NCBI GenBank assembly: GCA_019321725.1
Contig: CM033111.1
Location: 6,262,001 to 6,326,000 of the forward strand
Source: Paulownia fortunei
Lineage: Eukaryota; Streptophyta; Magnoliopsida; Lamiales; Paulowniaceae
Length of the DNA stretch: 64,000 nt
Direction: 5' to 3'
How positions within the stretch are numbered: position 1 is the first letter of the stretch; the number at the start of each line of letters is the position of its first letter. Positions 51,601-64,000 of the stretch are shown in pieces. The notes under the pieces are model-generated. The model was not told the origin of the DNA. It did not search any database and saw nothing but the letters and a program-made list of their open reading frames with translations. The position numbers were made by a program, and so were the translations under genes.

Positions 51601-54600
51601 TGAGTTTATGATAAGAAAAAGACTGAGAAGTACATTCAAAAAAATTGGTAGAGAAAGTGATAAAAAAAAATAGATAGTAAAAACATTAATATAACATAGA
51701 ATTGGGGTGAAGATGGAAAAAACCAACTAAAACATGTCAGCATGTAATGGTTGTTAATGGAATGATGAGGAAGATGAAAAGGCGCTGAGATGATAAGAGA
51801 GATTTTTTTTTTTTTTGGGGGGGGGGGTGGTAGGGATGGGGGCGCTACTATGTGATTTTTGCATTTAACGGATGTTAATATAGTTTTCTACACCAAGAGA
51901 CCAGGATAGCCTTAGGCCTCTCTTCATATTAAATAATATTGATGAGCATGTCAAAGAAGCAATGCAGTAGAATTTGTCATAAAAGGCCTATACATCCTTT
52001 TGATGGTTTTACCTTTCAAAAATTAAAGTTCATGTGGGTTTATTTATCAATTGTTGGGTTATTACCAGATAGAAAGCTTAGGAGTATTTTTGGTAGTTTG
52101 ACACTTTTAAAAAACACTCTGTTGGATTTACAGGCTTTGTTGATGTAAATTAAATATAATTTGAAGTGGATTTAAGGTACACTTGCAGTTTGTTGTCATT
52201 CAGTTGGTTTTGTCTGCCAAACATTTATATGTCCCATAGTTTTCTGCTTTAGTTAAATGCTTTTGGTGTCTATACTGGTCCGATTATCCTTATTTTTAAG
52301 ACATTTCTTGATATTATTGGCCTTGAAGTGGATATGAATGGTTAGGTGCCTGATTTTGATACATTTATCAGCACCAGCTGTAAGCTAATGGTAAGATGTC
52401 TTGTGATTGATACATCTATTATGCCGTGGTCGAATTTTTCTTGCTGATAAGTATTAATTGCTGAAAGTTTCCACCACAGTCTTGTTGTCAGTTGTATACT
52501 TTGATCCACGTGTTCATGTGCACTATAGTTTTGCACTTTATTTGCACGTTTTGAATGCTTGAACAAGTGATGTTATCCTTTTATTTAAAGTATTCCTTAA
52601 TCTTGTTGATCTTTTTTGTCTACCATGCTTTTAAATGGTGCATTTGCTTGGTATGTTGTTGGAGTTACTCAAAAAATGGGTCATATACAGCAGTTAATGT
52701 TTTGAACTTTTTGTTACCTTCCTCAATGACAACTAGTCTCAGCAGGTAGCACTCAGAAGGTGGCTGCTGTTAATAAATTTATTTAATGCGGAGAATTTTT
52801 TTGATTTATTGCAATATTATGTGTTGACACGTGGTTTGCTCCTTGTTTAGAAATCTCATATATGACATTATTACATTGGCTAGATTATTTGGAATAAAAC
52901 TTGAGAAATTCCCTTGGGAATTTCCCAGCTTTCCTAAAAGTGATTTGAGATAAAGATATTTCCTCTTATCTTCTTCTTCATGTGCAAGCACCCTTCAATA
53001 TTTGTTGCTTTGCTATTAGTTGTTTGTTATTGGTATAATATCTGGAATCAAAAGAAAGATTTTTGTATTGTACATGGTCTAATTTCTCCTTCTCTTAACA
53101 GAGCTTTTGTCGCTCCTGCGGATATCCAGGCATTTACTAGTGAAGCCAAAAATAAATTGTCTGCTCGATGCCAGGGTAAGACAGTCAGATACTTTGCCCA
53201 AGCCGTAAAGGAAATCTGTGAAGAATTTGACGTGTTACAGCGTAAAAAATTAAGCGGTATAAGAGATGATAATAATGCACAAAATCTTGCATCTGTGGCA
53301 CATTCTGTTGATCGAGTGGTAGATGAAGCCTTAGAGGTTAGTGAAAACGATGGAATAGATAGGGAAGGACTTAGCTGCAAATTGGAGATCAAAGGGCTGA
53401 GTGATCTGGGCTCTGGGTTTGAGCGTTCACAAAGACAAGGTGAGATGGAATGTCAAGATGTAAAACCTTGCTCGTCAGATGACGTGAATCATAGTTTGTC
53501 ACCACATCTATCTTTGGGAAAGAGGAGCAAGCTTTCTACAAATCCTACTAATCTAGTGAAGGAGTCGGTATTAGGATGTAGCCCGTCCAGTCATGCCTTT
53601 GTTAAGGGGGAAGGTTCTCGTGATATCAAAGTCGAGGGTTGGTATTCTGATGGTGGCCAGAGTGAATTGACAAATGGCCACCAACCAAAGCTGGCAATGG
53701 GGCCAAAGAGGAAGCATGAGGGTACAATGCGCAGGAATAGTGGTTCAGTTATATCTCATGAACATATTGGAGATGAAACACAAATAAAATATGCTTCAGG
53801 TGGCAAAATGAAGATTTCATCCGCGGATAATTCAAGATTAGGTTTAGATGTTGGCAGTGAAAGGAAGGGAAAAAAATTGCTGAAAGAGAAAAAACATTCT
53901 GAGGCAGTAGATGATGGTCGAGTGGACACTGAAGTTATTTTTGAGGAGCATAATGAAGTTGTCTTCAGGAAAAAGATGAAGTTCCAACATGACCATGAAA
54001 AACAAACTTCTCGGACTATTGAAGCCTCATGTCCTGCCAAAACATCAAAAAGTGCTGATATTGTAGATGATGCTAGCATGCTAAGGACCCAAACAAGCAG
54101 GAAAAATGATTCTAGAAGTCCTGTTGATCTGGATGACAAAATGGATCATACAGAGTCTAAAAGGTTAATATCATGTGGGAAGGCTGAGAATCCCCGGTCC
54201 TTTAGAGCGCAGAGAAGTAATAACGAGTCCAGCCATTCTACTGATGAAGATGATCTCCCCCCAACAAAGCGTCATCGTCGAGCAGCGGGGGTGATGTCTA
54301 GTTCTGCTTTGATTTCTGAAAATAGAGCAGGAAATTCTGCATCACGTAAAAATGGCTTGGTGAATCCTAACAAAGTTCGATCTCCGGTTATGCAGCTGCC
54401 AACAAAGCGGAGAGCTGTCCGCCTATGTGATGACGATGATGATGAATTGCCTAAAACTCCAATTCATGGAGGATTTTCCCATAAGGTTTCTGTTATTCCT
54501 CGCTCATCAGAGTCAAAAAAGAAAAATGTTTTGCGTGGTGAGAGTTATGCAAATGATCAACTGGTCTTGAGAAATTCAGGAATAGTTGATGATGCCTTAA

Positions 54601-57600
54601 AAGAACAGGTACAATCTTCCCGATTATCCAATAAAGCTTCATCACCAACTGCTCAGCAAGCCATGGAGAAGAGGACTAGAGAATCATCAGCTGAACATGT
54701 ATCTCCTAGTCCACGCCAGTTAGACTCTGAAAAATTACCCTTCATGGAGGCTAAACCAGTTATAGTTTCCCCTGAAAGGTCCCCTCGATCTATTACTGCT
54801 ACAAGACCATTAGCAGAACCACAAAAGAAGCACTTCAGCAAGGCACCTGGTAGTATTTCTCAGAAGAAAGTTCCATCAGGAACCAACAGAGGCCTCACTA
54901 CAGCTTCTGATAGGTCAACTTCATCTCTTAATCAATCTATTAGTGAAAGAAGTAAGTCAACTTCTTCTGGGGAGAAAAGGAAAACTACTCCAAAGTCAGA
55001 TTCCCAGATCAATGATTCTGTTCTTTTGGTTGGAAATCCAGATGAAAGCATGACCTCACTTGGTGAAAGGTAATTAGAAGTTATTGATACCCTGGAGATA
55101 AATAATTGTTATGATTTTTGTTATTGTTGCTTATTTTTCGCTCCTCTTGCTCAGGCTGGATGTTGGTAAAGACACCAAAACTAGTTTTCCGGTTGATTTG
55201 AAAATTTCAGACTCTGTTATGTCCATGAAACATCTTATTGCTGCTGCTCAGGCGAGAAAGAGGCAAGCGCACTTGCAGAACTCTTATGGAAATCCTCTTC
55301 CACTATTGGTTCCTGATGCTGACATGCTTGGACGGAGCCCAAGCCCTACCCCTGGTACACTGGCAGTTGAATCAAACAACACACTCCAACTGGATGTACA
55401 AGGATTACATCCCACTTCTCCTTCCTTCGATGTTCGCCAATTTTCATCTATCAGTGAACATGAGAATGAAGAACTTGAGGAGAGGAGGGTGAGTTCGGGT
55501 CATCAGGCCACTGGGAGTTCTCTAAGTGGGGGTACTGAGGCAGCTGTTGCTCGTGATGCTTTTGAAGGGATGATAGAGACACTGTCAAGGACCAAAGAAA
55601 GTATTGGTCGTGCAACTCGTCTTGCAATTGATTGTGCAAAGTATGGGATTGCCAATGAGGTAGGTAATTAGTACCTAACAACTATTTTGTGCTGGTCTTC
55701 TGATACGACTGGTTTTTTGGGAATTAAGTTTTCTTCTTATGTGCTAAATTGTCTCTAACACCCTCTTTATGCATTTTCCGTTTATGATTTTTATTAGGTT
55801 TACTGTAGTAAATTGTCATTATCCTTGCTTGGTGAGTCGCCTGGTTGAAATTGATCGAGTAGTTATCTTATTTTGTACATTATTTTGGTTACGTCAGTAG
55901 ATCTGCCTTGGGCATTATATTTGACATAACTAAGTTTGGATTGCTTGACTTGATTTTGTATTTCTTTATGCATAAGAAGCATATTCACAAACTTTTGTGG
56001 GGTATCAATATGCCAAGTAAATCTAGTGTATTTTCTAATGCCGAAGACCTGTGGAAGTATTAGGGTGTTGTGAGTGTCTTGCAACTTCAAGGATTTGCTA
56101 AAAGAGGATTAGAGATGGATTTAATTGCTTCAGGTCCCTTTGGCTATGTTTATTGGTTTTAATTTCTAATTCATGACTCGTGTTGGGCATGTCATGAGCA
56201 GAATGTGGTTCATTTCATGACAGTCAAATTTGAGTTTTTTGTGATTGTGGATTATGAGAAGTTGGGAATCTACTGGTCTCTGATTGGAGGACATGATGAT
56301 GAAAACTTAGAGTCACTTTATTTTTATCATTGTTCTCTTCTAGATTTAGTGGACATTAATTAAGATTTGTGGTTTCTTATCCATAAGCACTGTAAGATTT
56401 TCATATACTGTTTGCAGGGTTTTTGTTTTTTTTTACTTTCAAGAAATTTCTACTTGGTGCAATGAAAATTAAGTTTCTTACAAGCATATGGATTTTATAT
56501 ACTGATCCTGACATTTCATCCTCTAGAAGATAGAAATAGAAAGGGATGTTATTAGGTTGCAGAGTTTCCCTAGATTTTTTACACCAATTTACTATGAAAT
56601 TTAAATGTGCAAAATTAGCATAGTCCTGGTCAGATGCATGAAGCACAATTACTAATCTATTTGGCTCCTATGAAAAAAGTATAAATACCCTATTATGTTC
56701 AGGGGTAGCCTTTCAGCAGCTTTGTCTATAAGCTTCTTGATATTGTTTGCTGCAGTATAATATTGTCAATATTCTTGTTTTCTGTATCTGCCTCATCTTT
56801 CTCCTCATTGTCCCCTAATCTTTCCTTTTGAGGGTATTGTCCTAATATTTTTTTGGCTTTAAAATTTTAGAATTGGGACTTTGAGATCAAATTGTTTGCA
56901 CATGATGCATGGTTTGAGTGCTGTGGGGGAGGCATTCTGTTAGCTGATATTTTTATTTTCCTTTTTCCTTTTTCCTTTAGTTCGACGAATATAGCTTTCT
57001 ATGAATTGATGTTTGAGGATTATGGAATATTGTATTACACCATTTCTTGATCTGAAGTGGCTAAAAGAATAATCAGTTAGTGGTAGATGTAATTGGAAGC
57101 TTGCAATTTGGACTCGTGAGGATTGAGGTTTGTTTGGGAACAATAGGAACTCTAGTAGTCCAGATATGACCTAGTTTTACCTGATATAAACCTGATGCTA
57201 TGTAAATCAGATTTCACAAATACTACATTGTCCAACTTGAACCTTAATCTCTCGTCAAATCGTTGGAAGAAAAAATGTAAGATGCTCTGTCACTTAACAG
57301 CAATGAAAAAGGTGTTTTGTGATGTAATTTCATGATTCAATTGCATACTTTGTGCCATAATAAGAAAATAATATTTTATAAATTCACCCCTGGCTCTGAT
57401 GAACATAATCCAGATTAAGGCCACAATTGCAGATAGATCTGGATTGTTTTGAGGTAGCAATTTGTGAACTAGGAACAAACAAACATGATTACAATTTACA
57501 GAAGAGAATTATGCAATTAAAGTCTTACAACTTTTTGCCTATATTTGGTTCATGGAGATGAAGGATGATGGGGATAATTACAATACCCAATAAAAGTTTG

Positions 57601-60600
57601 AGGGGTGCGGAAAAGATTCTTTTAAGGCGCAATTACTAATTGGAGTTATGTTGTGAATAAAGATTGTAAGTTTATAAGTTCCAGCACCAGAACTTTCTTG
57701 AAGATTGTAGGTTATAACGATTGTCATTGCTTATATCTTAGTTTGCTGGACATTTGAGTTATATAGTTTCTAGTGTCATGGGTATTATCGAAATTTCATA
57801 ATTTTCTGGAAGGAGGTACTAGTTTATAGATGACTGAAGTAGGTTACAGTTATTTCCCTTGTTGATTTAAGATAGGTTTTTGACATATTATTTAGTTTCT
57901 TGAAATGAAAACCTTCAAATACACAAAAGTATAGTTTCTTGGAGTCTTCATATACCACTCTGGTCCGATATTTTCTTCACCAGACTGGCCTGGCCTGTTT
58001 GACCAGGAACTGCACAAGGTCATAACCAGTCAAGGCCAGTCTTTTGGGGGAAACAAATGGTAATTGGTAACTTGTAAGACTGGTCTGGAGGTTTCTTTCT
58101 CTGTTTTATATTTCTTTTTTAAAGAAATAGCAATTAAATTTTCAGTTTAGGACTCCATCCTCTGGTTTTGCCATTTTCAGACTCCACCCAAATGTGAAAC
58201 GCTTCCTCCTCCCATTTCCTGATATTATGAAATCAAAGGCACCACAAGCCATAATCTCAACCACTGAAAATCCAGATGAAGTGTCACCAAGATAATATGG
58301 ATATGCCTTCAATGTGGGACATTGTTGGGTTTGCTGAATTCAAATCAGTTTTGGAAATTTGCTGGTCTAATTTTGAGATTATTCTTGGTAAAATCTTCAC
58401 TTTACTCACAATTAATGTATGTAAAATCTAGGTATTACTTGGTATATGCTTCTTAATTATATAAATGTATGGTAAGGCTATTTATAAGTGAAATCAATGT
58501 GCATCTTCTTCCTGTAGAACTTTTAATTGTTATTTTTTCTTTTATTTTTGCTGGTCAATTAAATTTTGGAACTTATGCATTCCAACATGGAAAACGGAAA
58601 ATTCAAATGTTAATTTGTTGAAAATTTACAAACATATTTTTGTTTAATAAGTGGAGTTATATTTATGCACACACCTCTTTGACCTGCGGCAAACTTGTGA
58701 ATCACTACATCCACTGATCAGAGACGAAGCTAGATATATTTCTGGTTTGGTTTCCAGAAAAAAAATATTGAGCCTTTTTATCCCATTAGACCTGGGTTAA
58801 TGATTATTACCTCTGTTGCTGTTAAGTCACTGTTCAAAATTGCAGAATTTCAGCCCTGAAAAATAATCTTTTTTTGGTACCTTTTGAGAGCTAAGAAGAG
58901 GAGGGAAAGTGTAGTGGCTTAATTAATGTACGATTGACAATGTCAATGCTTACGTTTCCAAAATGATTGTTACATATAGAAAGGATTCAAACCTTGTATT
59001 GTTGACCCGGTAGAGAGATTTCATGTTGTCATTTCTAAAAGCAATGTTGAACTCAATACATAATGTTTCTACAAACATTTTGCATACCAAAACTTCTGCC
59101 ATGAGGAGCTGATATGTTCATTCCAAATCTAAATGTATCACAAACTATAGCACTTCATTGGTAATAAGTGATTGGCTCAATGCTTAGTCGATGCACCCAA
59201 GGTTCAATCTGCTCTGCTTATGTTGAACCAAGGTTGCTTGCAGTTAATGCTTTTTGTGTTGGTCCTATTCTCTCACCATCTTTTCTTTTTCTGGATGTGT
59301 ATCCAACATATTATCCATTTTCCTTGGACACCTAACAACATTCAACTTTGATTTGTTGCAGGTTGTGGAACTTCTCATCCGTAAGTTGGAAAATGAGCCA
59401 AGTTTTCATCGCAAAGTGGACCTGTTTTTTCTAGTCGACTCTATAACCCAGTGTTCTCATAGTCAGAAAGGTATGAAAAATTTGAAAGTATATAATTAAG
59501 ATAAATAATCTGTCTCTCTCTCTCTCTCTCACTCACAGTCCCCCCGTCCCTCTATTGCTAGATGTGAATGCTTGAAGTTTATATCATTATGACTTCAATT
59601 AGCTGCTGCCCTATTGTTGTAAAAATATATGCTAACTTAATTCTTTGTTCTCCTGTTGCTGTCCTTGTTTTGTTTCCTAAACAAGATCCTGCCTTCCCTT
59701 TTGTCTGTTTACCCATGTGGAGGCATCTTCTGATTCCTGACTTGTTATATGTTCAGGAATTGCAGGGGCATCTTATATTCCTACTGTTCAAGCAGCACTG
59801 CCGCGCCTCATTGGAGCTGCTGCTCCACCTGGGACAGGTGCTCACGAAAATCGCCGTCAATGTCATAAGGTGACTATAATTTATGCGAAAGTGACTCTTT
59901 AGACTTGGTGCGGAATAACTGATTTACAGTCTTTTGTTAGGTCTTGCGGTTGTGGCTTGAGAGGAAAATTTTGCCAGAATCTGTTCTTCGCCGCTACATG
60001 GATGATATAGGAGCAATGAATGATGATACGTCTGCTGGGTTTTCCCAAAGGCGTCCTTCCCGAGCTGAGCGGGCTATTGATGATCCTATCAGAGAAATGG
60101 AAGGCATGCTTGTGGATGAGTATGGGAGGTCAGGAACTTACTCTCTCTCTCCTTGAGAAATTCTTTCTTTTCTATTTCCTCTCTTTAATTTATGCTTTTA
60201 GCATGAGATGCTCTTTTGTAGGTGGTGTTTTTGCTTTTCCATTTCTTTATTGATATTGCCGGATGACCAGTGAAGTATTATTTCATATTGTGGTTGTGGA
60301 AATGATTTGATTGCTAGGCATGTTCTTTATCATAATTTATATTGCCATCTTGTTTCCAGTTCCGAGATAAATTATGTTGAGTCGATGTTAGACTTACATT
60401 TTTTAACACTTGGGAATTGTAAGCTTCACCCAACAACAAACCACCAAAGCTTCCTAGAAACTTGCACACATTAAATATTGAAACAAAAAGATAAAAAGGA
60501 AGCCCTTGGGCTGGTTTCGGTGGTAAACTGTGAACTTCAACTATTGCTGCCTTGATTTAAATAAATCTTGGTAGTTTTTCATTTTCAGTGAGTTGTTTTG

Positions 60601-63600
60601 TCCAGATAGGAACAATAATTGAATGTAAATGTATAGCCATGCTATGCTGATACTTTATTATTTCCCAAGAAAACCCCTACAATGAGATGCCTTCCAAATT
60701 GCCTAATCTGATTGTTGAAACACCATTACCTTTTTGGTGTTCTTTTGTGGTATTTATTGTCATCGATAATTACTATAGTTCAATTAGTTTGTATTGTTAG
60801 TGGTCTCTCTTTTTTGTTGGTTGTTTAGCTAAAAAACGTAAGAAAGTAGATCTGTTGAATTCCTATCTCATATATGCATTTGAAATTGCTCTCTGATGAG
60901 TGCTTATTGCTTGTTTTACTTTTAAAGAAAATAGTTTGCATGTTATGGTCAACGTAGTGCCACCAAGATATTGATTAGGACCCAAAGATGCCATTCATGC
61001 CTTGGGAGCATGAAAGCGGGACCCTTGAGCAAAATAAGAGAAAGACCAATCATCCGAGTTGAAGATGATCAAAAGAAAGCCTACGTATGGGCTTATTATG
61101 GACACACTATGCAATCCTTCATGTTTTAAATAGTCAACTTCTTGCAATCTACTGCTATGTTTATGCACTGTGTTAATTTTTCTGTGATTTTTTGTATATG
61201 TGAATTGTGGTGTCATTGCTTCTGAGTTGGATTTAGTACTTCCCTAATTATAAATTCTCTAATTGAACTAATTTGTACCACATATAAATTCTGTTTTATG
61301 TGGTTTCAGCAATGCTACGTTTCAGTTACCTGGATTGCTATCATCTCATTTGTTTGAAGCAGAAGAAGAGGAAGATGAAGATAATTTTCCAACAAAGTTA
61401 TACAAGGAAGTTGCAGATACATCACCATCCGAGCATACCCCTGCGGATCCTGAGAACTGCACTGTTACTCCAAGTGACCGGCGCCACTGCATATTAGAGG
61501 ATGTTGACGGTGAGCTCGAAATGGAAGATGTTTCTGGACACCAAAAGGATGAGAGAGCATTGTTTGGGAATGGCACTTCTGAGCTTGCTTCACTTGAGCC
61601 AAGTTCAGATGGGATCTTTGAATCAGCTTCAAACATGTCTGAGTTGCTGCCTTCTCCTGAGGGTTCTCCACCATTGCCACCTGGTTCTCCTCCTGTGACT
61701 CCACCTCTACCCACTTCACCACCTCCACCTCCACCCTTATCATCTCCATCTCCGCCACCACCGCCGCCGCCACCACCACCTTCCTCGCAGCAACTTCTAT
61801 ATCCTCCACCACCTATTGGTCCTCCTCCATTTCTTTCCCAGCAATCATTGCCACCTCAGCCTGCATTGATGTCCCAGCACATGCCTCCACTTCCAACCAC
61901 ACTGTCATCTTCTCAGCCATTAGCTTATCACCCACCTCGTTTACCGCATGAAATTGGTGGCACGCCTACTGTAAGTCTTCTGGCTTCCCACTCATGCATG
62001 TTAATCAATTTATGTTGATACAACTATGTTATTCTTTAGGAATGTGAAGATTGTAAACTCTTGTATTTACAGGGAAATCAGCACGCCCATATGGTTTCAA
62101 ATAGTCATGGGTCTCATATTGATGCACCTGTCAGAGGTGAAGTATTTTCACAGCAATCATCTTTCTTTTCTCCAGCTGCTGTCAGTAATCCACAAGAACA
62201 TGTTGGCTATAATTCATCAAGGCTTGTAGAATATGGACAGAGTGATGCATATTTGAATCCCCAAGCTCCGCAACAGAGGCAACCATTTCTGCCTGGTAGT
62301 GCACCTTTTGCACAAATACCTTTGCATCCTGAACCCCCATCTCAACGAATACCTAGTCAATTCTCCTATCCAAACTCAGCCCAGCAAAATCAATATCCCG
62401 CTTACTCATTGCCAAATTTTTCTGACGGTCCAAGGACATATGCTACTGATGAACAATGGCGGATGCAAGTAAATGAGTTCAATGCTGATTGTCCACGTGG
62501 GGGGTGGATGATTGGAGGGAGATCATGTTCAGGTCCACCTTATTCACATGAAGGTGTGAGTTTTAATTTTGTTACAGGAGTCAATACAAGTAAACTATCA
62601 TGAGTGAGGAGTCATTCTTACCAACCTTTTATTAAACTTTATGTCATCGTCGAAGAGTTTCTAAGTATCTTATGTATTTAGATGGCTTGCATTAACCTGC
62701 AATATCAAGAAGAGAGTATATGGATGAATACAGTAATATCTGGGGCATTGAGACCAGGGCATTATTGTATTATCCACTGAATCCAAAGAAATTGTTAGTA
62801 AGTATTTCACAAGGTGATAAAATATGAATTACTCATGAGCGGTGCCTGTACTAGCAGCTGCATAATCCACCTTACTTGTGGCCACTATTTACGGGCTTAG
62901 TTGCTAAGGTTTGTTAAGGAAGTAAGAACCAAAATATTTTGTTTTATTGTAGAAGCTAAGCAGTGTATTTTTCTGTTCTTTATAATTTTTCTTGTTTGTA
63001 CTCTTATTCATGGATTGATAATTTCCCCTTTCATTTAGTTTTAGCTAACATGCTCATATTTGCCATATTAATGGCTAGAATTCTACGTTTATAACTCTGC
63101 TCTGTGGTCGAATTTGAGTTTCTTAAGAGTCGCCTTATTTTTTAATATTCTAAACCAAATTTTCAGCAACTTCAGATTTCTAGTCTAAGTTTGTTCGAGA
63201 ATTTATCCAACTTGATTGGTGAAAAGTAAAAATGCACACAATCAACCTCTCATGTTTAAGAGGCACACTTGCATTGCAGATTTGTAACTAGCTGTGCTAA
63301 CATTGCACACAATCAACCAGTAGATGGTTGGTTACTAGTGCTCACCTGGGCACCTATTTCCTTTGTAAATAGACTTCCTGAACAATGCATTTCAAGTTAA
63401 TTGTTCTTCCCATGTATTAATGGATAATTGTTACGAACACTTTCACTGTTTAAGAACTTGATGCTGGTGTTGTGTTATTATGCCTTCTTAGAACTTTGAT
63501 GAATTTACTTTTATGTTTGTTTTATTCCTGGTGTTAACTTATTTAGTGATCAATGCCTTTTATCTTGGTTCTGACGCTAGGAATAATAGAGTTCTAGGGA

Positions 63601-63903
63601 GTGAAAACCCGTTCTCATGAGCATTTGTAATTTTTCTGTTGCAGGTTATTTTGGACCACCTCCCGAAAGGCCTCCCGCAAGTGTCGTTAATTTTCAGCCC
63701 TCTGCAGCAAATAGTCTACCAGCTGCTCCAATCTCAGGTGATCTTGCTGGTGTGATGAGCTGCTTGTTATCCATGAATTTCATTACCACTAGGACTGCAG
63801 TTTATGTTGATCCAACTTTGTGCTGTATTTTGTCACAGGTCATGGTGTTCCGATGATGCCTTGCAGACCAGAGATGTCTGCCGTCAATTGGAGGCCGGCA
63901 TAA
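48601..63903 (+). CDS. HUA2: HUA2-like PWWP and CID domain protein (HULK family)
   Basis: Eleven coding exons: 48601-48711, 49578-49654, 53102-55069, 55155-55659, 59362-59470, 59757-59869, 59941-60128, 61310-61970, 62073-62553, 63645-63737, 63839-63903 (TAA). The sum is 4,371 bases, exactly 1,457 codons, with phases agreeing at every junction; HUA2 is about 1,390 residues. The PWWP domain (~18-75) has the motif as PAWP (32-35). The middle is a long basic/acidic region with KRHRRAAG and KRRAVRLCDDDDDELPKTP, a known HUA2 signature. The CID/RPR domain (~852-976: RDAFEGMIETLSRTKE to LRLWLERKILPES) is expected to bind the RNA polymerase II C-terminal domain. Then comes RRHCILEDVDGELEMEDV (~1081) and a long proline-rich tract (~1138-1190). 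HUA2 and its paralogues act in the nucleus on pre-mRNA processing of AGAMOUS and FLC-type MADS genes and so affect flowering time and flower identity. Start chosen for its position before the PWWP domain; no upstream ATG in the 170 bases before. Introns 2 and 4 exceed 3.4 kb. Confidence 0.94.
59513..59530. repeat. (TC)n microsatellite in a HUA2-like intron
   Basis: Run of TC dinucleotides 40-60 bases after the donor of exon 59362-59470. Confidence 0.9.
61652..61800 (+). repeat. Proline-codon repeat tract in HUA2-like exon 8
   Basis: Imperfect CCA/CCT/CCG/CCACCT repeats encode Pro-rich text such as PPPPPPPPPP separated by SPS and SS. It is part of the real protein, not an independent repeat. 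Plant HUA2-like proteins are known to carry such a tract; its length is likely variable. Confidence 0.85.
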
Positions 63904-64000
63904 GAGTTATTCTGAGACTTACAGAATCTGTGGTGAGCTTTTGGTATTTCTCCTTTCAGTTGCTCCAGCCATTGGGGCAAATTCCTCATCTACACATCCT

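Noticed and set aside
52980..53101. Upstream extension of the large HUA2-like exon (frame open from 52980)
   Set aside because: The AG at 53100-53101 restores the exact PWWP reading (codon AT+A, then GCT); the upstream part is hydrophobic random text in an intron.
53756..54139. 127-codon minus-strand ORF
   Set aside because: Antisense shadow of HUA2-like exon 3.
57960..58100. GACTGGTCTGG-type direct and inverted motifs in a HUA2-like intron
   Set aside because: Short and irregular; no element ends or target duplication could be placed.
1..64000. Organised array of similar short repeats with unique spacers (CRISPR-like)
   Set aside because: None seen; the only arrays are microsatellites and transposon-type tandem repeats in a eukaryotic genome.

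Overview
This is a stretch of a plant nuclear genome, most likely from a eudicot. The evidence is AT-rich intergenic DNA, GT-AG introns of up to about 4 kb, MITEs, a Mutator-like element carrying a plant mobile domain, a Ty1/copia remnant, and four genes of plant-type families. No ribosomal RNA, tRNA, CRISPR or prokaryotic feature was seen. Splice sites were placed by eye from GT/AG borders, frame continuity and protein family knowledge.

Layout. 98-15575 (+) holds the last ten coding exons of an FTSHI5-type inactive FtsH protease (chloroplast); its 5' part lies outside the window. Its introns contain a MITE, two tandem duplications and a long GA microsatellite. 17761-21516 (-) is a two-exon gene for a TSSC4-like U5 snRNP factor, arranged tail to tail with FTSHI5; an in-frame TGA interrupts its reading frame 114 codons before the natural end. 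21517-25835 is AT-rich with one doubtful small ORF. 25836-28198 (-) is a two-exon CYP86B1-type cytochrome P450, a fatty-acid omega-hydroxylase of suberin/polyester synthesis. 28199-38843 is repeat-rich: a 90-bp tandem repeat, a 153-bp-spaced duplication and the 5' end of a decayed copia element (LTR, primer-binding site, gag). 38844-43704 is a complete-looking but decayed Mutator-like element with about 120-bp degenerate terminal inverted repeats, a near-perfect 9-bp target duplication, an internal array of hairpin repeats, a SWIM-finger transposase tail and a plant-mobile-domain (PMD) reading frame with stops. 43714-48600 is AT-rich and contains a roughly 950-bp fold-back element ending about 450 bp upstream of the next gene. 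48601-63903 (+) is a full eleven-exon HUA2-like gene (PWWP plus CID domains; 1,456 codons, with phase consistent across all junctions).

The four genes do not form a pathway; they are independent housekeeping or developmental genes. The most interesting material is the premature stop in the TSSC4-like gene, the PMD-carrying Mutator-like element with its hairpin array, and the large fold-back repeat just upstream of the HUA2-like gene. I found no convincing entirely new gene system.
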